Of a stretch of DNA of 64,000 nt, positions 59,223 through 64,000 are shown in pieces. Each line of letters starts with the position of its first letter. Positions within the stretch are counted from its first letter, which is position 1. A program made the translations under genes and the position numbers. Below the pieces are notes generated by a model. That model ran no database searches. It saw only the letters and a program-made list of their open reading frames with translations, and was not told where the DNA came from. Source of the stretch: an uncultured Acidimicrobiales bacterium (GTDB lineage: Bacteria > Actinomycetota > Acidimicrobiia > Acidimicrobiales > SHLQ01); NCBI GenBank assembly GCA_937922235.1, contig CAKZVC010000016.1, forward strand, positions 1 through 64,000, given 5' to 3'.

Positions 59223-60308
59223 TTAGCTGCGTCGGACGGCCAGGATCGCGACGTCGTCGCCGATCATGCCATTGGCGAAATCGCGTGCTTCTTCAAGCAG
59301 TGCTTTCGTGAGAACTTCAGGGCTCGCACCAGGGTCGCGGCGGATTGCCATTGCGATGCGTTCCTCACCGAAGAGCTCGTCGCCGTTGCGGGCTTCGGCG
59401 AGACCGTCGGTGTACAGCAGGACGAAGTCGTCGGGCGACAGCGGGATTTCCTTGCTGAAGTACGACGCGCCGGGGTCGAGCATGAGGAGCGGACCCGTAG
59501 CTCGGAGCGGCTGGACCTCACGTGCGTGCCAGAGCCAACCAGCGGGGTGACCGGCCGATGCATAACGGATTGTTCCTGCTTCGGTATCGAATACCACGAC
59601 GATCATCGAGATGAACTCTTCACCGCGGTCCATCTCGGCCATTTGCTGGTTGAGCTCTTCGAGCGCTTGTGCCGGGTCGCGGAACTGGCGCAGGAACACG
59701 CGCAGCAGGTATTTGGCCTGGAACGCCGTGATCGAGCTTTCGATGCCGTGGCCGCGCACGTCACCAATGACGGCGGCTAGGCGGGTGCTACCAACTCGGT
59801 AGACGTCGAAGAAGTCGCCAGCCATAAGGCCAGAACCGGCCTCATAGACACGTCCGACTTCGAAGCCCGTTACGTCGGGAAGGGAGTCGGGGGCAAGGCG
59901 TGCTGCCCAGGCCTTGGGCGCGAAGTCTTCTTGCTGGAGCGCTTCTTCGGCGCGCTTCTCGAGGAAGAACCGCTGGCGGCTTAGGCGGGCTTCCTTGACG
60001 GCGCCTCGAGACCACAGCACCGACATGAACGCTGGCACCGCAGCAAGGCCGAACACCATCGGCATTCGAATGTCGGTGCTCGCTGCGGTAGCGAACGACG
60101 CTGCCGCAAGAACGAAATACAGGAATGAGGATTGAACTTCCTTACGGAAGGCCGACTGTGCCAGGCGATAGGCCGCGTCCTCCTGAGGGTTCTCCTCGTC
60201 GTGTTCGACGTTGGCCAGGAAGCGACGTCGATAACGAGCGGAGCGAGCCCAACCAATCGCTGCGACAACGCAAACGAGGCCAAGTCCAATGAGTACTGCG
60301 GCCCTCAT
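59223..60308 (-). CDS. Membrane-bound SpoIIE-type PP2C phosphatase
   Basis: 361 residues. A membrane segment at 3-20 and a hydrophobic region at about 68-100 precede the PP2C/SpoIIE catalytic domain (about 150-361). Its metal and active-site motifs are MAGDFFDVYRVG, GDVRGHGIESS, YASAGHPAGWLW, LLYTDGLAEARN and IGDDVAILAVR. Such enzymes dephosphorylate anti-anti-sigma or similar proteins. No antisigma gene is near. It lies 27 bases after der in an apparent operon. Confidence 0.92.
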   Translation of the reverse strand: MRAAVLIGLGLVCVVAAIGWARSARYRRRFLANVEHDEENPQEDAAYRLAQSAFRKEVQSSFLYFVLAAASFATAASTDIRMPMVFGLAAVPAFMSVLWSRGAVKEARLSRQRFFLEKRAEEALQQEDFAPKAWAARLAPDSLPDVTGFEVGRVYEAGSGLMAGDFFDVYRVGSTRLAAVIGDVRGHGIESSITAFQAKYLLRVFLRQFRDPAQALEELNQQMAEMDRGEEFISMIVVVFDTEAGTIRYASAGHPAGWLWHAREVQPLRATGPLLMLDPGASYFSKEIPLSPDDFVLLYTDGLAEARNGDELFGEERIAMAIRRDPGASPEVLTKALLEEARDFANGMIGDDVAILAVRRS

Positions 60309-60335
60309 GATATAAAAGCGTAGCCCAGATCGGGT

Positions 60336-61637
60336 TCAGCGTCGCCGAACACGGATTTTGATGGGCGTATTGCCCATGTCGAAGGCTTCACGAAGGCTTC
60401 GTTCGAGGTACCTCAGATACGTCCTCGGCAGCTCCTTGTTTGCAAACAACGTGAACGTGGGAGGGTCGGTTGCACCTTGGGTTGCGTACAACACTCGCCC
60501 ACCGGCGGGCGCTGGCTGGGCGGCCTGGGCGTTGCGGATGACGACGTTGACCTTGCGGGTTGGAATGCGGGTCGAGTACGAGGCGAGCGCGTCGTGGAGC
60601 GCTGGCCAGAGCTTGTTCACGCTCTTGCCCGTCAGCGCGCTGATGCGGATAATCGGCGACTCGCCGAGGAAGTGCAGTTTGCGCTCGACGGCACGCATCG
60701 TGTCCTTGCGCTCCTCTGCGCTGAGCAGTTCCCACTTATTCAGCAGAACAACGATCGGACAGCCGGCGGCGTCAACACGTTCGGCCAACCGCTGGTCTTG
60801 TGCGGTGACGCCAACGGTCGCATCGATGACGAGGAACGCAACGTCTGACTTGTCGACGGCTCGCAATGCTCGGACGAGTGAGTAGTACTCCGTCTCCTCG
60901 TCGACCTTTGCCTTGCGACGCATGCCTGCGGTGTCGATGAAGCGGATCGGGCCATTCTCGGTCTCAACGATCGTGTCGATGGCGTCTCGTGTGGTTCCAG
61001 GGCGGTCGTGCACAACCGCACGCTCGTCGCCAATGAGGCGGTTGAACAGCGTCGACTTGCCCACATTGGGTCGGCCGACGATCGAGACGCCGAAGATGCG
61101 ATCAGCGTCGTCTTCGTCTTCCTCAATCTCTTCGGGAGGAAGCACAGTGACGATCGCGTCGAGCATGTCGGCGGTGCCGACGCCATGCAGGGCGCTTACG
61201 GGGAACGGGTCGCCAAAGCCGAGGGTCAGCAGATCCCAGATGACATGAGCTTGCTGTTCGCTGTCGACCTTGTTGGCAACAAGAAACGTCGGCGTGTCGA
61301 TGCGGCGGACAAGATCGGCGACGAGCTGGTCGTCTGCGGTTGCGCCGACCTTGGCATCGACGACAAACAGCACCACGTCGGCCTCTTGCATGGCGCGTTC
61401 GCTTTGGCGAGACACCTTGGCATCGAGCGCGTCGCCGTCCTGGTCGGCCATCCAGCCGCCGGTGTCGATGAGGGTGAACTCGCGGCCTTGCCATTCGGCA
61501 CTGAGCTCTTTGCGGTCACGGGTGACGCCAGGGCGTTCTTCGACAATGGCTTCTTGCCGGCCCAGAATTCGGTTGACGAGCGTGCTCTTGCCGACGTTTG
61601 GTCGGCCGACGATCGCGACGGTTGGCAGTGCAGTCAT
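60336..61637 (-). CDS. der: Ribosome-assembly GTPase Der (EngA)
   Basis: 433 residues with two tandem GTPase domains: P-loops GRPNVGKSTL near the N-terminus and again near residue 190, G3 motifs DTGG and DTAG, and G4 motifs NKVD and NKWE. A C-terminal KH-like domain ends RRR. Der acts in assembly of the large ribosomal subunit. Its ATG overlaps the stop of the upstream DUF512 gene (ATGA), showing translational coupling. It is followed by the SpoIIE-type phosphatase gene after 27 bases. Confidence 0.97.
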   Translation of the reverse strand: MTALPTVAIVGRPNVGKSTLVNRILGRQEAIVEERPGVTRDRKELSAEWQGREFTLIDTGGWMADQDGDALDAKVSRQSERAMQEADVVLFVVDAKVGATADDQLVADLVRRIDTPTFLVANKVDSEQQAHVIWDLLTLGFGDPFPVSALHGVGTADMLDAIVTVLPPEEIEEDEDDADRIFGVSIVGRPNVGKSTLFNRLIGDERAVVHDRPGTTRDAIDTIVETENGPIRFIDTAGMRRKAKVDEETEYYSLVRALRAVDKSDVAFLVIDATVGVTAQDQRLAERVDAAGCPIVVLLNKWELLSAEERKDTMRAVERKLHFLGESPIIRISALTGKSVNKLWPALHDALASYSTRIPTRKVNVVIRNAQAAQPAPAGGRVLYATQGATDPPTFTLFANKELPRTYLRYLERSLREAFDMGNTPIKIRVRRR

Positions 61638-63028
61638 GAGATCTCCAGGGCGTTGCGCAAAGCGATGCCATCGGTCTCGATGATCTCGACTGGGCGAGGT
61701 AGGTCGTCCGGTGAGAGCCCGTCGAGGAAGACCCCTCGATTAAGGCACACATCGGGGAGCAGGTAGCGATGGCCTTCGGGCTCGTTCGCAAGCACGCGTT
61801 GCAGGTCGGCGCCGACCATGAGTCCCGCAACGCCGACGTTGCCGCCGAAAAATTCGTTGTCGACGGTGATGACGCGCACGTCGGTGCGTTCTTGGGTGGC
61901 CAGGAGCGGTTCGATGACTTGCGCTCCGAGGCTGCCGGTGAGGATGCCGACCGGAGCGCTGCGGCGTGGGGTCAGCATGACCGAGGCGCCGGCGCCGTCG
62001 TCGGTTCCACACGTGCGCGGAGCTCGGTAGCCCTCGGCGGGCGCAGCGTCGACCCAGGCAAAGAACCCGGCTTCGGTTCCGACGCCGGTGTCGACCTGGC
62101 CGGTGAATTCGGCTTCGAACGACCGGGCCATGCCGATGCCGTCTTCGTACATCGGGATGTCGCCGTAGTTCTCCCGGTCGGGGAACGGGCGTTGGGCGTT
62201 GAGGTAGTACTCGTCGGATGCGTGCACGAGGCGCTTGCCAAGCGTTTCGAGGAAGACGTTCTGCCACCGTTCGACGACGTCCACCACAACTTGGGCCTCT
62301 TCGAGGGTGTGGCCGCGCATGCGCTCCTCTGTCGAGTACTTCGACACTCCAAGGGGCACGACCGACACGGTGGCGAGGTCGCGATACTTGTCGGCAATGT
62401 CGGCGAGCGTTTGGTCGAGAATGTCACCGTCGTTCACGCCCGGGCACACAACGACCTGGCCGTGCACTTCGATACCAGCGTCGAGAAGCGCCGAGAGCCA
62501 GCGCAACGACGAGGCACCTCGACGGTTGCGCAGCATCTCTTCACGAACGGCCGGGTCGGTGGCGTGGATACTGACGTTGAGCGGCGAGAGTCGCTCGGTG
62601 ATGACCCGTTCGAGGTCAGCCTCGGTGAACCGAGTCAGCGTCGTGTAGTTGCCGTAGAGGAACGACAGCCGGTAGTCGTCGTCCTTCAGGTAGAGGCTCT
62701 TGCGGAGGTTCGGCGGCAGTTGGTAGATGAAGCAGAACTCGCAGTGGTTGTCGCACGTACGGACCTCATCGAACAATGCCGAATGCACCTCGATGCCGAG
62801 CGGTTCACTCGGGTCTTTGGCCACATCAACGTCGAGCGTCAGGCCATTGCGGTCGATGACGAACGCAATGTCGTCGGCATCAACCAGGGTGCGATATTCG
62901 AGGATGTCACGAGGCTGTTCGCCCTCGATCGATACAAGCTCGTCGCCAACCATCAACCCCGCACGCGCGGCAGGAGAGCCGGGTTCCACGGTGGTAACCC
63001 GTGGCAGCGCGAGAGCAGGAGCAGACAT
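61634..63028 (-). CDS. DUF512 PDZ/radical SAM-like protein
   Basis: 464 residues. An N-terminal PDZ-like domain (VEPGSPAARAGLMVGDELVSIEG) is followed by a radical-SAM-type region with CDNHCEFCF (Cx3Cx2C), IYQLPPNLRKSLYLKDDDYRLSFLYGNY and a long DUF512 C-terminus. Homologues often neighbour der, as here. The cluster motif suggests a [4Fe-4S] cluster and SAM chemistry, but the reaction is unknown. It is the first gene of the der operon and shares four bases with der. A possible link to ribosome maturation is inference. Confidence 0.9.
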   Translation of the reverse strand: MSAPALALPRVTTVEPGSPAARAGLMVGDELVSIEGEQPRDILEYRTLVDADDIAFVIDRNGLTLDVDVAKDPSEPLGIEVHSALFDEVRTCDNHCEFCFIYQLPPNLRKSLYLKDDDYRLSFLYGNYTTLTRFTEADLERVITERLSPLNVSIHATDPAVREEMLRNRRGASSLRWLSALLDAGIEVHGQVVVCPGVNDGDILDQTLADIADKYRDLATVSVVPLGVSKYSTEERMRGHTLEEAQVVVDVVERWQNVFLETLGKRLVHASDEYYLNAQRPFPDRENYGDIPMYEDGIGMARSFEAEFTGQVDTGVGTEAGFFAWVDAAPAEGYRAPRTCGTDDGAGASVMLTPRRSAPVGILTGSLGAQVIEPLLATQERTDVRVITVDNEFFGGNVGVAGLMVGADLQRVLANEPEGHRYLLPDVCLNRGVFLDGLSPDDLPRPVEIIETDGIALRNALEIS

Positions 63029-63199
63029 CTAGACCAGGTTAGGGCCGTTGCACCTCACCCATGTGCAGACATCTGTCTCAGCGATAGCTGCAGGCCTCGA
63101 CGACGACCGTCTGATCTTGCGCTGAACTGGCCGAAGCACTGGACGAGCTCACCTCCTTCGAATCGTGTGAGGTTCGAGAAGTTCAATAATTCTGTGTTT

Positions 63200-63239
63200 T
63201 TGAGTTGTGGATCGAACATATGTTCGATAGTATTTATCT
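63200..63239 (+). promoter_or_regulatory. Likely promoter with perfect SOS box before the DUF222/HNH gene
   Basis: TTGTGG (63205-63210) and TAGTAT (63228-63233) are spaced 17 bases apart. A perfect LexA-type palindrome TCGAAC-ATAT-GTTCGA fills the spacer at 63212-63227. The ATG at 63240 would then be at or near the transcript start, implying a leaderless mRNA. Confidence 0.75.
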
Positions 63240-64000
63240 ATGGCTTCGATGCAGAGTGCTCACGGAAATGGCCCACTTGGGCCCCTCCATGCAGCGCTCG
63301 ACGAGCTGGGTGAACAGTTCCTGGCATCGATGAGCTCCGAAGAGCTCGGCGACCGATGCGTTTCGTTGCAAAGCGCCCGGCAGCGGCTCGACGGCTTGAT
63401 TGCTGTCGGACTTGCCGAAGCTGAACGTGCTGGGGTTGCGGCGAAGGCTGGTGTGCGGACAATGGCCCAATACATCGCCGCCCGCACCCACGCCTCCCCT
63501 GACGCGTTGCGTGCCGACCAACGCGTCGGCGTCTGGGTTGGCCAGTTCGCACAACTCGAAACCGCAATGCTCGACGGGCTGCTGTCGCGTCACCACGTCG
63601 ACCTCTTGCGGCGCAGCGAGAACATTCGAGTGTTCGCCGCAATGCAACGCGATCAGCAGCTCTTCATCAAACTGGCTGCCGACCTCGAATGGAAGTCGTT
63701 CAAGAGCTGCGTCAAATACTGGTTGATGGTGAACGATCAAGACGGCCCCGACCCCGACGACCACGAAACCGACAACACCTGCACCGTCAGCACCGACGCG
63801 TCAACCGGGCGAGTAAAACTCACTCTCGACCTTGACCCTCTCTCGGGCGGCAAGCTCAAACAAGCCCTCGCCGATGAGGAAAACCGCCTGTTCAACCAAG
63901 ACCAAGAAAACGGCATCATTCGCTCCGTCACAAACCGGCGAGCCGAAGCCGCGGCCAACCTCGTCGAACGCGGTGCTGGGCGGTCCGAAACGAACGCCAA
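63240..64000 (+). CDS. DUF222/HNH endonuclease-family protein (13E12-like), cut by the window end
   Basis: Open from ATG 63240 to the window edge: 253 codons without a stop. The translation contains LGDRCVSLQSARQRLDGLIAVGLAEAERAG, GVRTMAQYIAARTH and the DUF222-type middle WKSFKSCVKYWLMVNDQDG, then STGRVKLTLDLDPLSGGKLKQAL. In full-length relatives, including the mycobacterial 13E12 family, an HNH nuclease domain follows; it would lie beyond the window. A perfect SOS box lies in the promoter, matching the LexA control known for some 13E12 genes. The protein often occurs in many copies per genome. Confidence 0.85.
   Translation, partial: MASMQSAHGNGPLGPLHAALDELGEQFLASMSSEELGDRCVSLQSARQRLDGLIAVGLAEAERAGVAAKAGVRTMAQYIAARTHASPDALRADQRVGVWVGQFAQLETAMLDGLLSRHHVDLLRRSENIRVFAAMQRDQQLFIKLAADLEWKSFKSCVKYWLMVNDQDGPDPDDHETDNTCTVSTDASTGRVKLTLDLDPLSGGKLKQALADEENRLFNQDQENGIIRSVTNRRAEAAANLVERGAGRSETNA

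Noticed and set aside
61769-63313. A 514-codon open frame on the plus strand
   Set aside because: It is antisense to the DUF512 gene, which has clear motifs. Its translation has no domain pattern.
1-64000. CRISPR array or prophage
   Set aside because: No regularly spaced repeats of array type, no integrase, no phage structural genes and no att-like duplication were seen. The 70-bp-period repeat has only two units.

Overview
The window looks like a stretch of chromosome from a high-GC actinobacterium, most likely a marine Acidimicrobiia (Ilumatobacter-like; the genus is inference). Three things support this: a mycothione reductase gene, a complete four-gene conservon operon (sensor kinase, roadblock protein, DUF742 protein, small GTPase), and the actinobacterial order pgsA-gcvH-FHA protein-bifunctional nuclease-MerR regulator. 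Genes are densely packed on both strands. I see no rRNA, CRISPR array, insertion sequence or prophage.

Left part (1-18500). It carries an HD-GYP protein with an apparent extracellular tail, a PAS histidine kinase, two APH-fold kinases, an AraC/GyrI-type regulator, a rhodanese lipoprotein, a flavin monooxygenase fused to a short-chain dehydrogenase, and a CopZ-like metal/iron-sulfur protein. Two exported proteins (6093-7985 and 16861-18504) share a calcium-binding GGxGxD repeat module of about 190 residues. One joins it to a periplasmic-binding-protein fold, the other to a beta-helix.

Middle part (18600-31000). A three-gene operon encodes a YqiJ-like OB-fold membrane protein, a YqiK-like flotillin and a 1628-residue DUF3686/AAA+ ATPase. 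This is the strongest candidate here for a poorly described membrane-associated system. It is followed by a leftward cluster of HTH regulator, ureohydrolase, patatin and threonine aldolase genes, then a small gene coupled to yqgE.

Right part (31000-64000). It is mostly housekeeping and repair: an AlkB-like dioxygenase behind a near-perfect LexA box, a GGDEF-EAL protein, sugar-nucleotide and HAD enzymes, mycothione reductase, the conservon, chorismate synthase, an M15 peptidase, the gcvH/FHA/MerR block, an SRAP-type repair protein, a cell-wall amidase, a stand-alone LigD polymerase domain, tRNA-Pro(GGG), and a DUF512-der-SpoIIE-zinc ribbon operon. The window ends inside a DUF222/HNH gene whose apparent promoter contains a perfect SOS box.

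Non-coding structure worth attention: a 47-bp palindromic element present twice (one copy a perfect 23-1-23 palindrome next to tRNA-Pro), a 16-bp-arm stem-loop before the first repeat protein, palindromes inside the MerR promoter, paired CCTATAGG palindromes before the conservon, and a 70-bp-period direct repeat after it. All family assignments come from reading motifs by eye. No database search was run.
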